Below are positions 23,963-31,407 of a DNA stretch of 64,000 bases, piece by piece. A program made the translations under genes and the position numbers. The notes beneath the pieces are model-generated. The model saw only the letters and a list, made by a program, of their open reading frames with translations, was not told where the DNA came from and did no database searches. The stretch's first letter is position 1. The number at the start of each line of letters is the position of its first letter. Origin of the DNA: Caldilineaceae bacterium (lineage in GTDB: Bacteria > Chloroflexota > Anaerolineae > Caldilineales > Caldilineaceae); the NCBI GenBank assembly GCA_020634815.1, contig JACKBA010000003.1, positions 186,001 through 250,000 on the forward strand, written 5' to 3'.

Positions 23963-23991
23963 ATCATAGCACTTTGCAGAGGTGGCGGCAA
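23963..23991 (-). promoter_or_regulatory. promoter of the sugar transporter operon
   Basis: On the minus strand TTGCCG (23986-23991) and TATGAT (23963-23968) are separated by 17 bp and lie just upstream of the operator dyad. Confidence 0.55.
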
Positions 23992-24024
23992 ATGGTTCGC
24001 CACTGTGACCAGGAAGGCACGATC

Positions 24025-24642
24025 ATGATCAAAGCAGTCATATTCGATGTGGGCGGTGTGCTCGTGCGTACGGAAGACCACGCGCCGCGCCGCAAGGTGG
24101 AAGAGCGGCTGGGTTTGGCGCCGGGCGAAGCGGAACGCCTCGTCTACAACAGCGACATGGGCCGCGCCGCCCAGCGCGGCGAGATCACGGCGGCGGAACT
24201 CTGGCGCTCGGTGCAGGAGCACTTTGGCTTCGACGCCGCCCAACTCCAGACCTTCCGCGCCGAGTTCTGGGGCGGCGACCGCCTCAACCAGCCGCTGGTC
24301 GACCTCATCCGCAGCCTGCGTCCGCGCTACCAGACCGCCATCATCTCCAACGCCATGGATGACCTCAACCAGACGCTGGCCGAGACCTACCCGATCGCCG
24401 ATGCCTTCGACCTTATCGTCGGCTCGGCCTATGAGGGCATCATGAAGCCCGACGCCGAGATCTTCCTGCGCACGCTCGCGCGCCTGGGCCGCGCGCCGGA
24501 CGAGACGATCTTCGTCGACGACTTCGCCCACAACGTGGCGGGTGCGCAGGCCGTGGGCATGCACGCCATCCACTACACCCCGCAGACCGACGTCGCCGCC
24601 GCCCTGGCATCGTACGGCATCGCGTCAATGGAACGCGGATGA
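24025..24642 (+). CDS. HAD-superfamily phosphatase
   Basis: This 205-residue protein starts at ATG 24025, seven bases after AGGAAGG. Motif I is FDVGGVLV, with nucleophile Asp and the Gly that often replaces the second Asp in HAD-IA enzymes. Motif II is IISNAMDD, motif III includes the Lys of GIMKPDAEIF, and motif IV is IFVDDFAHNV. A helical cap lies between motifs I and II. Substrate is unknown; small sugar phosphates are typical. The last codons and stop lie inside the left arm of an inverted repeat. Confidence 0.88.
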   Translation: MIKAVIFDVGGVLVRTEDHAPRRKVEERLGLAPGEAERLVYNSDMGRAAQRGEITAAELWRSVQEHFGFDAAQLQTFRAEFWGGDRLNQPLVDLIRSLRPRYQTAIISNAMDDLNQTLAETYPIADAFDLIVGSAYEGIMKPDAEIFLRTLARLGRAPDETIFVDDFAHNVAGAQAVGMHAIHYTPQTDVAAALASYGIASMERG

Positions 24643-24715
24643 CGCGGATGGGGCTGATCAATACGGATTCTGATTTAATCCGCGTTGATCCGCTCGATCC
24701 GCGTCATCCGCGTTC
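24631..24715. repeat. word-type inverted repeat, GCGGAT family, copy 1
   Basis: Arms 24631-24649 and 24697-24715 are a perfect 19-bp inverted repeat (GAACGCGGATGACGCGGAT and complement). The inner region repeats shorter GCGGAT/ATCCGC words. It lies between the convergent HAD and GT4 genes and includes the HAD stop codon. Confidence 0.9.
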
Positions 24716-24732
24716 TATCAACTCGCGTTCTA

Positions 24733-26013
24733 TCACGCCGCGGCAAGCTGCCGCGCGCCGACCTCGTCGTAGATGACGGCGATGCGCTGCGCAATGTGCG
24801 ACCAGTCGAAATCGCGCGCATAGCGTTGGGCGTTGCGCGACATCTGCTGGCGCAGCGGCTGGTCGTTGAGCAGGTCGGCGATGCGCGCGGCCAGCGCCTC
24901 GGCGTTGCGCCGCGGCACGAGAAAGCCGTTGAAGCCATCGCGCACTACATAGGCCAACCCACCCACCTCCGACGCGATGACCGGCGTGCCCATGGCCATG
25001 GCCTCCAGCGCCACCATGCCAAAGCTCTCGTAGTGCGACGGCATGACGACCATCTCCGCCGCCGCATAGTAGTAGGGCAGGATCTGCTGGTCGCGCGCGC
25101 CGGCAAAGGCCACCAGGTCGTCCAGGCCCAGTTCGACGCGCATGCGTTGTAGGCGATCCATCTCCTCGTCGAGCGTCTCCGCCCACGGGTTGCCGCCAAT
25201 GATCGTCACGCAGGTGTTGGAGAGATCGGTGATATTGCGCTGCTTGAGCAAGCCGATGGCCTCCAGCAGCGTGTCGATGCCCTTGAGCGGCTCGATGCGC
25301 CCGGCAAAGAGGATGTTCTTGCGCGTGGGCGGGATGCCGATCATCTGTCTGGCCAGCGGCTGGGCGATGGGCCGGAAGTGAGCGAGATCGACCCCCGGCG
25401 GCACGATGGCGATCTTGCCCGCCGGCGCGCCGTACAGACCGCGCAGTTGCGCCTCCTCGGCGGGCGTGGCAGCTACCAGCCGGTCGGCGATCTGCACGAC
25501 GTGCGCCTCGCCGTCGAGCCGGCTCTGCGGCGCAAACTCGGAGGCGTCGCGCGCAATCTGGTTCTTCATGTGACCCAGCGTGTGGAACATGTGCACGATG
25601 GGCGTGCCCGGCCATGCCGCCCGCAGCGCCTCGGCCGCCAGCCCCGACTGCCAGTAGTGGCTGTGGATCACGTCGTAGCGCAGCCCCTCGCGCGCGGCGA
25701 AATCCAGGATATTGTCGACAAACTCGCCGATGTACTGCACCGTCTCGTCGACGGGCAGCGGGCGCTCCGGCCCGGCGGGGATGTGCATCACCCGCGCGCC
25801 CGGCCCCAGGTCGTGGACGACGCGCGGCGCGCAGTCATCCTGCGAGCGCGTGAAGACATCCACGGCGATGCCCATGGCGGCCAGTGCGCGGCTCAGATCG
25901 CGCACGTAGACATTCATGCCGCCGGTCTTTTTGCCGCCGAGCATAGCCAGCGGGCAGGTGTGATAGCTGAGCATGGCAACGCGGCGCACCGGCGCCACGG
26001 GAAATGCTGTCAT
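24733..26013 (-). CDS. GT4 glycosyltransferase, MshA/sucrose-phosphate-synthase-like
   Basis: The 426-residue enzyme has the MshA-like N-terminus (RRVAMLSYHTCPLA, GGMNVYVRDLSRAL, VDVFTR), YDVIHSHYWQSGLAAE and HTLGHMKN. The C-terminal GT-B half has LFAGRIEPLKGIDTLLEA and the nucleotide-sugar loop SHYESFGMVALEAMA. Such enzymes transfer GlcNAc or other sugars; MshA makes GlcNAc-inositol-phosphate for mycothiol. A divergent PIG-L deacetylase next door supports a thiol-cofactor or glycolipid role, but this is inference. ATG 26013 is favoured over 26019 by spacing from GGAAGAGG. Confidence 0.85.
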   Translation of the reverse strand: MTAFPVAPVRRVAMLSYHTCPLAMLGGKKTGGMNVYVRDLSRALAAMGIAVDVFTRSQDDCAPRVVHDLGPGARVMHIPAGPERPLPVDETVQYIGEFVDNILDFAAREGLRYDVIHSHYWQSGLAAEALRAAWPGTPIVHMFHTLGHMKNQIARDASEFAPQSRLDGEAHVVQIADRLVAATPAEEAQLRGLYGAPAGKIAIVPPGVDLAHFRPIAQPLARQMIGIPPTRKNILFAGRIEPLKGIDTLLEAIGLLKQRNITDLSNTCVTIIGGNPWAETLDEEMDRLQRMRVELGLDDLVAFAGARDQQILPYYYAAAEMVVMPSHYESFGMVALEAMAMGTPVIASEVGGLAYVVRDGFNGFLVPRRNAEALAARIADLLNDQPLRQQMSRNAQRYARDFDWSHIAQRIAVIYDEVGARQLAAA

Positions 26014-26141
26014 TTGCATCCTCTTCCTTGACGATCGTCTCTGGTTCCGGCACTGTCCCACCGGGCGACGAAGCGGGATCGCTCCGCAATTCCATTCGTT
26101 CGCCGCCGTTGCGCGGACTCCTCGATCTTGCCCACCTTCGG

Positions 26142-26147
26142 TACAAT
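26142..26147 (+). promoter_or_regulatory. -10 element for the PIG-L gene
   Basis: TACAAT lies 45 bp upstream of the ATG in the 179-bp divergent region. No -35 is convincing, so the call is tentative. Confidence 0.35.
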
Positions 26148-26192
26148 GCTGCTTTCTTATACCAGCACCACACGGGGATTTCTGTAATTGTG

Positions 26193-26975
26193 ATGACCCA
26201 GACCGCCACTTCCTACGCAGCCATCTATCTCGCGCCCCACCTCGACGACGCCGCGCTCTCGTGCGGCGGCCAGATCGCGCGGCGCACGCGTGCCGGCGAG
26301 CGCATCCTCATCGTCACCGTCATGGCCGGCGATCCGCCTACCGATGTGGAGAACGACTACATCCGCAGCCTGCACGCGCGCTGGGATTTGGAGCGCGACG
26401 CCGCTGCCCAGCGCCGCGCCGAGGACAGCGCCGCCTGCCGTATCCTCGGCGCCGATCACTTGCACTGGCCCATCGCCGACTGCATCTACCGCCTCGACCC
26501 GGCGACGGGCCGGCCGATCTACGTGTCGGACGACGACATCTTCGGCGACGTCCACCCGGCCGAGCAGCCGCTCGTCGCCGAGATTGCCGACCTGCTGCGG
26601 TCGTTGCCTGCGGCCGGCCAGATCTACGCGCCGCTGACCATCGGCCATCATGTCGATCACTTGCTCGTGACCGAAGCCGCCCAGCAAGCATTTGGCGGTG
26701 ATCACCTCTTCTACGAGGATTACCCGTACGCGCAGCAGCCCGGCAAGCTCACCGCCGTCATCGGTGACCCGCCGGATGGCTGGGCGCCAACAGTGTTTGC
26801 ACTCGACGCAGCCGATCTCCAGGCCAAAATCGAGTCGATCCTGGCCTTTCGCTCGCAACTGAGCACTTTCTTCACCGACCGCGCCGATCTGGAGCGGCAA
26901 GTCAAAGGCTATGCGGCGCAAGTGGGAGGAGAAAGGGTGTGGGAGAAGATTAAGAGAGCGGGAACTGGAGCGTAG
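26193..26975 (+). CDS. PIG-L (GlcNAc-PI/LmbE-type) de-N-acetylase
   Basis: The 260-residue enzyme has the metal motif APHLDDAALSCGGQIA, with the family's (A/H)PHxDD pattern, and a later GHHVDHLLVTEA with the third metal ligand. The family removes N-acetyl groups from GlcNAc-linked substrates, including MshB and BshB in mycothiol and bacillithiol synthesis. It faces an MshA-like GT4 across a divergent promoter region, but MshC/BshC-type ligase genes are not in the window. GTG 26190 is an alternative start. Confidence 0.88.
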   Translation: MTQTATSYAAIYLAPHLDDAALSCGGQIARRTRAGERILIVTVMAGDPPTDVENDYIRSLHARWDLERDAAAQRRAEDSAACRILGADHLHWPIADCIYRLDPATGRPIYVSDDDIFGDVHPAEQPLVAEIADLLRSLPAAGQIYAPLTIGHHVDHLLVTEAAQQAFGGDHLFYEDYPYAQQPGKLTAVIGDPPDGWAPTVFALDAADLQAKIESILAFRSQLSTFFTDRADLERQVKGYAAQVGGERVWEKIKRAGTGA

Positions 26976-26976
26976 A

Positions 26977-27043
26977 GATTGGAGATTGGATACCGGAGAT
27001 TGAGTGGAACCACCGCGTCTCCTATCTCCAGTATCCAATCTTC
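26977..27043. repeat. word-type inverted repeat, GATTGGAGAT family, copy 2
   Basis: GATTGGATACCGGAGAT (26984-27000) pairs with 27024-27040 at 16 of 17 positions. The same GATTGGAGAT words as in 22424-22521 are used. It lies between the convergent PIG-L and debranching-type genes. Confidence 0.85.
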
Positions 27044-27045
27044 AC

Positions 27046-28380
27046 TTACGCCGGCCCGCCGCCGCCCGTCATGTGAAATTCATTGTCTTCGCTGGCGACG
27101 GCGGCGACCGGTTTGGCCGCCAGCAGTTCGTCGAAGAGGGGCAGGGTTCCGGTGCGCACGGCGTGCTCGGCGTAGAGGAACATGGCCGCCGACCACGCCT
27201 GCTGCTCGTAGCCCATGGGATGGCCGCTCGTGCCGTGCAGCCACTCGTTGAAGGCCCAGTCGTGCGTCGTGCCCTGGCGATTGGCCTCGGCCAGCGACGC
27301 CAGCATTTGCTCGGCGTGGTGCTGCCAGCCGTGCCGCACCAGCGCCGCGACGTGAAAGCCGCCGACCATGGGCCAGATCCCGCCGTTGTGGTACTGGTGC
27401 GGGATGTTCAGATTGCGGCTGCGATAGTAGTCGCGCCAGTGGTTTTCGCCGGGGTAGATGGGCGGGTAGATGGCCTTGGTCGGGTACGGCTCAGCCATGC
27501 CAACCTGGAGCATGTAGCGCAAGATATGCTCGCGGCGGTGCCCGTCGGCGACGCCCGTCAGCACGGCCAGCAGATTGCCAAAGCTGTCGCACCAGTCGCC
27601 ATACTCGCGGAAGGCGACAAAGGGCAGGTAGAAAGGCCGGCTGGAAATGGTGCCCACGTTGTGGTAGAGCATGAACCATTCCAGGCGGATGGCCTTGAGC
27701 CGCTCCAGGTGCTCGGCGAAATGCTCGGCCACCCAACAGCGATCCACCCACATGAGCAGGTTGATGCGCTCGTGCACGCCGGCCGCGTCGACGTCGGCAC
27801 AGTAGGTCGGCGTACCCGGCGCCACCAGCGCGGCCAGCCGCTCGTGCGCCAGCTTGGCTGCATAGTAGAGCACGTTGTCGTAAAGCACGTTGTAGCGCAC
27901 CGCCAGCAGATCCATCCAGTCGCCGGCTTCCGGCACTTCCATCAGCCCACACTCGTTCATGTCCTGGTAATCGAGCCAGCACATGGCCTTATCGATGACC
28001 GGCCAGTGGCGCTGCAAGAACTCGGCGTCGTGGCTGTAGTGGTAGTAGAGAAAATGGCCGAGGATGAACCACAGATTCGAGTCGGCGGCGCCGGCGTTCT
28101 CCGTGCTGACGTAGCCGGTATCCGGGTTGACGTTGAGCGGGATCAGGCCGCGATTGGTCTGATGTTTGCCTAGGGTCTCCAGCGCCGCACGCCCGGATTG
28201 CATGAGACGCTCGTCACCGGTGCAGACCGCGCCCAGGAAAGTGATCATGGCGTCGCGCGCCCACACTTGCGGATAACCTGCCGCCAGCCCTGAGGCGCGG
28301 AAGCCATAGGGCGTCGCACACTCGTGCAGGACGTTGGTTGCCTTCAGGTGCGCTTCCTGGATCAACTTGATGTGGAGCAT
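27046..28380 (-). CDS. amylo-alpha-1,6-glucosidase-like (GDE_C) glycosidase
   Basis: The 444-residue protein has an (alpha/alpha)6-barrel pattern typical of debranching-enzyme C-domains and neutral invertases. Visible are AAGYPQVWARDAMITFLGAV with the WARD motif, TENAGAADSNLWFILGHFLYYHY, EAGDWMDLLAVRYNV and QYHNGGIWPMVGG. It would hydrolyse alpha-1,6 branches or a related glucoside; the specificity is not decided. No signal peptide is seen. With GH13, GH1 and the ABC importer it suggests intracellular breakdown of imported glucans. Confidence 0.75.
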   Translation of the reverse strand: MLHIKLIQEAHLKATNVLHECATPYGFRASGLAAGYPQVWARDAMITFLGAVCTGDERLMQSGRAALETLGKHQTNRGLIPLNVNPDTGYVSTENAGAADSNLWFILGHFLYYHYSHDAEFLQRHWPVIDKAMCWLDYQDMNECGLMEVPEAGDWMDLLAVRYNVLYDNVLYYAAKLAHERLAALVAPGTPTYCADVDAAGVHERINLLMWVDRCWVAEHFAEHLERLKAIRLEWFMLYHNVGTISSRPFYLPFVAFREYGDWCDSFGNLLAVLTGVADGHRREHILRYMLQVGMAEPYPTKAIYPPIYPGENHWRDYYRSRNLNIPHQYHNGGIWPMVGGFHVAALVRHGWQHHAEQMLASLAEANRQGTTHDWAFNEWLHGTSGHPMGYEQQAWSAAMFLYAEHAVRTGTLPLFDELLAAKPVAAVASEDNEFHMTGGGGPA

Positions 28381-28425
28381 AACCCGATTCTACTACAGGC
28401 GCGAGGAAGTACTAACTTCGCCGTA

Positions 28426-28692
28426 TCACTCGTAGTGGGTCCACATGCGCAGCACCTTGACCGTATGCTCGTCTTCCAAGATCTGATAGACAAGTCTGTG
28501 TTGCACATTGATGCGCCTGGAGTAGGCGCCGGCGAGATCGCCGACCAGTTTCTCGAAGGATGGCGGTGTTTGATACGGATTGGAGCGCAAGATATCGAGC
28601 AGTTCTTCAGCCTTGGGGCGCAGGCCAGAGCTGGAGAGGCGTTTGGCGTCTTTCTGGGCCTGTTTCGTGAAAACGACACGCCACGTCACCAC
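28426..28692 (-). CDS. yoeB: YoeB-type mRNA interferase toxin
   Basis: The 88-residue protein keeps the Txe/YoeB signature: VVFTKQAQKDAKRL, SRRINVQHRLVYQI and the C-terminal VLRMWTHYE. YoeB cuts mRNA in the ribosomal A site when free of its antitoxin. It starts at GTG 28692, or at GTG 28689 with a GTGA overlap to the antitoxin stop. Intact by length. Confidence 0.93.
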   Translation of the reverse strand: MVTWRVVFTKQAQKDAKRLSSSGLRPKAEELLDILRSNPYQTPPSFEKLVGDLAGAYSRRINVQHRLVYQILEDEHTVKVLRMWTHYE

Positions 28693-28928
28693 TCGACCTC
28701 GTCAGCACATTCTGCAACGGGCATTTGCATACCTTCCACGATCGATTCCCGCATGCCTGGAATACCGAGCAGGAATAAGGTCTCCGAGATCGCTCGCCAA
28801 TCTTCTTCGGCGATCAATACCGCGTTGTTCCGCTTGCCGGTAATGAGCACCGGCTCATGCGACGCGGCCACATCGTCGAGCAGTGAGTAGAGGGCTGCGC
28901 GTGCCTCAGTTGCTGTCATGACAGGCAT
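28686..28928 (-). CDS. yefM: YefM/Phd-type antitoxin
   Basis: The 80-residue antitoxin has the YefM N-terminal DNA-binding fold (MTATEARAALYSLLDDVA, PVLITGKRNNAVLIAEEDWRAI) and a variable C-terminus that neutralises YoeB. An AAAGGAGT site precedes its ATG. It overlaps yoeB by 7 bp. A promoter with an embedded perfect palindrome lies directly upstream, which fits autoregulation. Confidence 0.92.
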   Translation of the reverse strand: MPVMTATEARAALYSLLDDVAASHEPVLITGKRNNAVLIAEEDWRAISETLFLLGIPGMRESIVEGMQMPVAECADEVEW

Positions 28929-28953
28929 AGTGACTCCTTTCCATCACGACAGT

Positions 28954-28982
28954 AGCGTACGGGATTCCGTACGAATTGTCAA
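28954..28982 (-). promoter_or_regulatory. yefM-yoeB promoter with operator in its spacer
   Basis: On the minus strand a perfect TTGACA (28977-28982) is 17 bp from TACGCT (28954-28959). The palindrome CGTACGGGATTCCGTACG (28956-28973), with 7-bp perfect arms, fills the spacer and part of the -10. Bound antitoxin would block RNA polymerase. Confidence 0.65.
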
Positions 28983-29015
28983 TCACGCTGTTTGCTCTGA
29001 AGCTTGTGCCAGACG

Positions 29016-29065
29016 CGAAGCGGCGTCACGCGCCAGGGGAGGCGCGCGACGCCGCTTCGATTTTT
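29016..29065 (+). terminator. strong hairpin plus U-tract on the plus strand
   Basis: CGAAGCGGCGTC (29016-29027) and GACGCCGCTTCG (29048-29059) form a perfect 12-bp stem with an inner GCGCC/GGCGC stem, followed on + by A and five T. The genes here are on the minus strand, so the U-tract faces the wrong way for them. Confidence 0.6.
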
Positions 29066-29131
29066 CCATACCCACCGGCGTTGGTCGATGAGTCGGCACA
29101 CGCTTGTGACAGCACTCTGGCGACTGCCGCC

Positions 29132-30727
29132 CTAATTCGCAATGAAGTCGCTGATGACCTGCGGCGCCGCAGCGTCGAAGCCCACCACATCCAACATACC
29201 GGCATCGTTCGGGTCGGCGATGCTGAAGCCGGACGAGGTCATGGCCACGACGACGAGCCTGGCCGGAATCCCGGTCTTGCGACGATATTCCTGCAACGCC
29301 TGCGCCGGGTGGATCTTGCCGAACCACGTCTCGCTGTCCGTATAGATCACGAACGCATCGGCGCTCACGCCGTTCTCCAGCGCCCACACCATGGGCTTGG
29401 CGCAGTCGGTCGCACCAAAGGGCAGGTCGTTGGTCGCCCGCACCACGTCGTCAAGACGCTGGCCGGGCGAGATGGCGATCGGCACCATCTCGTGGCTGAA
29501 CGCAACGGTCGTGACCTGTGGCTCCACGGCAGCGGTCACCAGCGCCATGGCCGCGGCGCCGACACGCGGCGTCAAGCCCACAACGCCGGCCACCGTGCCG
29601 CCATGCATGGACCCGGAGACGTCGAGCGCCAGCACGATGCGCTTCCCCGTCGCCTCGACAGTGCCGAAGGCCAGGTAGAACGCACGATCCAGCGCATCGA
29701 TCACCGCCGGCAGCGGCTGCCACACCAGCGATCCGCGACCGCCACGCCCGCGGGCGTAGGTGGTCAGCGCCGCAAGCAGGGCAATCGGGTGGATGCGTGC
29801 CGCACGCAGTGCCTCGGCATTGCCCAGCCGCGTCACAACGGCGTCGACCGCCGCGTCACCGGGGACAAGCGCGCCATTGGCGGTCAGGCGAGCCAGGTTG
29901 CGCAGCAACGCCGTCAGCGGCAGCTTGGGCAAGAGGGCACGCCACACGGCCGTTTCGCCCAGCCACTCGCCCGGCACCGCTTCCCACGGCAAGTCATAGC
30001 GCTCGATGAGTTCTACGACCTCGCCAACCGAAGCTGCATGCTTGGCACGCTCGAAGGCCCAGATCTGGCGCACCGCTTCCACCGGATGCGGCTCGGCGCC
30101 CACATCGTCCCAGCCCCTGGTGATCCAGTGCAGGACAATGCCGTGCTCGGCGGTCGGCGGCTTGGCATGGGCCAGGCGCAGCGCATCGCGGTGCGTCCAG
30201 CCATCGCGCGCCTGGTACTTGATCGCCTGGTAGGCCAGCGCCTTGGCCGGCTTATCGGCATACCAGGCCCCGACCGCCTGGCGGAGCCCGCGCCCCCAAC
30301 CACGAAAGGCCTCGACATAGGCCAGAAAGTGGAAGAGACGCATCCCCGTGCGCGCCACCCGCGGCAGCGCGGCAAGGGCGGCGCGGCGGGTTGTCTCGTT
30401 GCCAAGCGCCGACGCCATGGCCAGCGCAAAGAGCGCCGGCTCGTTCTTGGGCGCACGGCCCTGCTCGCTGATGGCGACGATACGCTCGACCGCGCGCCCG
30501 CCGTCAGCCTTGATACAGGCCGCCACCGCCTGCGCGTTCTCCACGGTGAGCTTGCGTTCGCTCACATAGAAGGTGCCGCCCTCGGCGCCAAGCACGAGGA
30601 AGCGGTCGAGACGGGTCCAGTCATCCACGGCCCACACATAGCCGCCGGCCGCGTTCGGCACCTGCCCGGACCAGAGAATGGGTTGCGACTGTGAAGTCGC
30701 GCGTGGCGAGAAGTGTTGCTGATACAT
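29132..30727 (-). CDS. rsr: TROVE/Ro60-like RNA-binding protein (Rsr)
   Basis: The 531-residue protein is a bacterial Ro homologue. The N-terminal TROVE part (about 1-310) is a HEAT-like ring (DDWTRLDRFLVLGAEGG, ALAALPRVARTGMRLFHFLAYVEAFRGWGRGLRQAV). The C-terminal vWA-like part has the MIDAS motif DVSGS near residue 368. Ro rings bind Y RNAs on the outside and misfolded RNA ends in the cavity. Known bacterial partners include Y RNA, PNPase and RtcB. ATG 30727 follows GGAGG by eight bases and is preferred to ATG 30742. Probable small RNAs lie upstream on the same strand. Confidence 0.9.
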   Translation of the reverse strand: MYQQHFSPRATSQSQPILWSGQVPNAAGGYVWAVDDWTRLDRFLVLGAEGGTFYVSERKLTVENAQAVAACIKADGGRAVERIVAISEQGRAPKNEPALFALAMASALGNETTRRAALAALPRVARTGMRLFHFLAYVEAFRGWGRGLRQAVGAWYADKPAKALAYQAIKYQARDGWTHRDALRLAHAKPPTAEHGIVLHWITRGWDDVGAEPHPVEAVRQIWAFERAKHAASVGEVVELIERYDLPWEAVPGEWLGETAVWRALLPKLPLTALLRNLARLTANGALVPGDAAVDAVVTRLGNAEALRAARIHPIALLAALTTYARGRGGRGSLVWQPLPAVIDALDRAFYLAFGTVEATGKRIVLALDVSGSMHGGTVAGVVGLTPRVGAAAMALVTAAVEPQVTTVAFSHEMVPIAISPGQRLDDVVRATNDLPFGATDCAKPMVWALENGVSADAFVIYTDSETWFGKIHPAQALQEYRRKTGIPARLVVVAMTSSGFSIADPNDAGMLDVVGFDAAAPQVISDFIAN

Positions 30728-30799
30728 CCTGCCATCCTCCATGATGAGGTCGCGATGGCTGCACGCGGGGGTCGAATCCCGGCAGACAAATTTTGCGCA

Positions 30800-30880
30800 C
30801 AGGCAACGGTAACGGCGCGTGGCCGTCGCCGCCTCCGGGCTGTCAGCGCCGGATAGTAGGTTGGTGACGGTAACCTGTGC
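30800..30880 (-). ncRNA. hairpin in the rsr leader, possible Y-RNA stem (low confidence)
   Basis: In the minus-strand transcript GCACAGG and CCTGTGC, about 60 nt apart, can pair to close a hairpin, followed by AAAATTT. Flanking sequence also repeats GTTACCGT. It could be the Ro-binding stem of a Y RNA or a leader hairpin of rsr. No conserved Y-RNA bulge is clear by eye. Confidence 0.25.
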
Positions 30881-30927
30881 ACGCCGGCCCGCCGGTCATC
30901 GACCCGCGCGAGCAGCCATCTGTTGAG

Positions 30928-31035
30928 CGGACGGGGAGGGATTTGAACCCTCACAGGGGTGTCACCCCCCGCTAATCCGATAACCCTTGATCGCCGGCCC
31001 GCGTGCGGGCAAGGAGTGACCAACGGCACCCGTCC
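30928..31035 (-). ncRNA. tRNA-like RNA, candidate Y RNA (YrlA-like)
   Basis: The 108-nt element has a perfect 7-bp acceptor-like stem (GGACGGG at 31035-31029 and CCCGTCC at 30935-30929) with an unpaired 3' G. It also has a perfect T-arm GAGGG-TTCAAAT-CCCTC. The centre has a GGGGTGACACCCC hairpin, but no canonical D-arm and no 5+7 anticodon arm. It is not a normal tRNA. Bacterial YrlA RNAs are known to mimic tRNA in this way and to bind Ro, and the Ro gene starts 200 nt downstream on the same strand. The assignment is inferred. Confidence 0.55.
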
Positions 31036-31103
31036 TTATATCGCACAAGCGCGTAGCGCGCTCATACACAATTTCGTGTACAACCAAGCCTGAATTTGAC
31101 AAC

Positions 31104-31130
31104 AAAAAACGCAGGCCATCCAGCCTGCGT
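31104..31130 (-). terminator. rho-independent terminator
   Basis: On the minus strand ACGCAGGC and GCCTGCGT form a perfect 8-bp stem with a 6-nt loop, followed by a run of T (31104-31109). It would end a transcript from the promoter at 31326-31355, or read-through from serB. Confidence 0.8.
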
Positions 31131-31319
31131 CAGAAGGGGAAACCGCAACGCAGCCTAGCTGCCGGCGGCCATGCCTGTTCTCACAGACTGGAGTAGTTTT
31201 TCAGTGCATAAGCGAAGAAGACTCCGATGCGCTGCACTGTTGTGGTTATAGAATTGCTTCGCTATTTTCGTCTGATACGTCAGCATACGCTCATTCTTTC
31301 CAGGCAAAATCAATTGCTG
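31104..31319 (-). ncRNA. putative small RNA transcript upstream of rsr
   Basis: A promoter at 31326-31355 and a terminator at 31104-31130 bracket about 216 nt with no convincing reading frame. The sequence can form AGTGCA/TGCACT and long-range TGCCTG/CAGGCA pairs. The stretch is more AT-rich than its surroundings. It may be a standalone Y RNA, 6S-like or other small RNA. Only boundaries and possible pairs are seen. Confidence 0.45.
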
Positions 31320-31325
31320 TCAAGC

Positions 31326-31355
31326 AGCATAACACAGGTTTGTGTATCTTGTCAA
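31326..31355 (-). promoter_or_regulatory. promoter of the putative small RNA
   Basis: On the minus strand a perfect TTGACA (31350-31355) and TATGCT (31326-31331) are separated by 18 bp. The spacer holds the dyad ACACA-N4-TGTGT, which may be an operator. It lies outside the serB gene and upstream of no reading frame. Confidence 0.55.
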
Positions 31356-31407
31356 GCACTAATTTACACAATTGTGACAATTGGTCACTGGGAGGCGAAG
31401 TGGGTGT

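Noticed and set aside
28976..30694. Long open frame antisense to the TROVE gene
   Set aside because: The TROVE frame contains the MIDAS motif and has a good ribosome site; the antisense reading is a codon-bias artefact.
30768..30786. Second T-arm-like sequence GGGGGTCGAATCCCGG on the plus strand
   Set aside because: There is no matching acceptor stem within tRNA distance and its stem has a mismatch, so it is probably coincidence.
30928..31035. Ordinary tRNA gene
   Set aside because: It has acceptor stem and T-arm but no D-arm, no 5+7 anticodon arm and an excessive length (108 nt), so it is called tRNA-like only.
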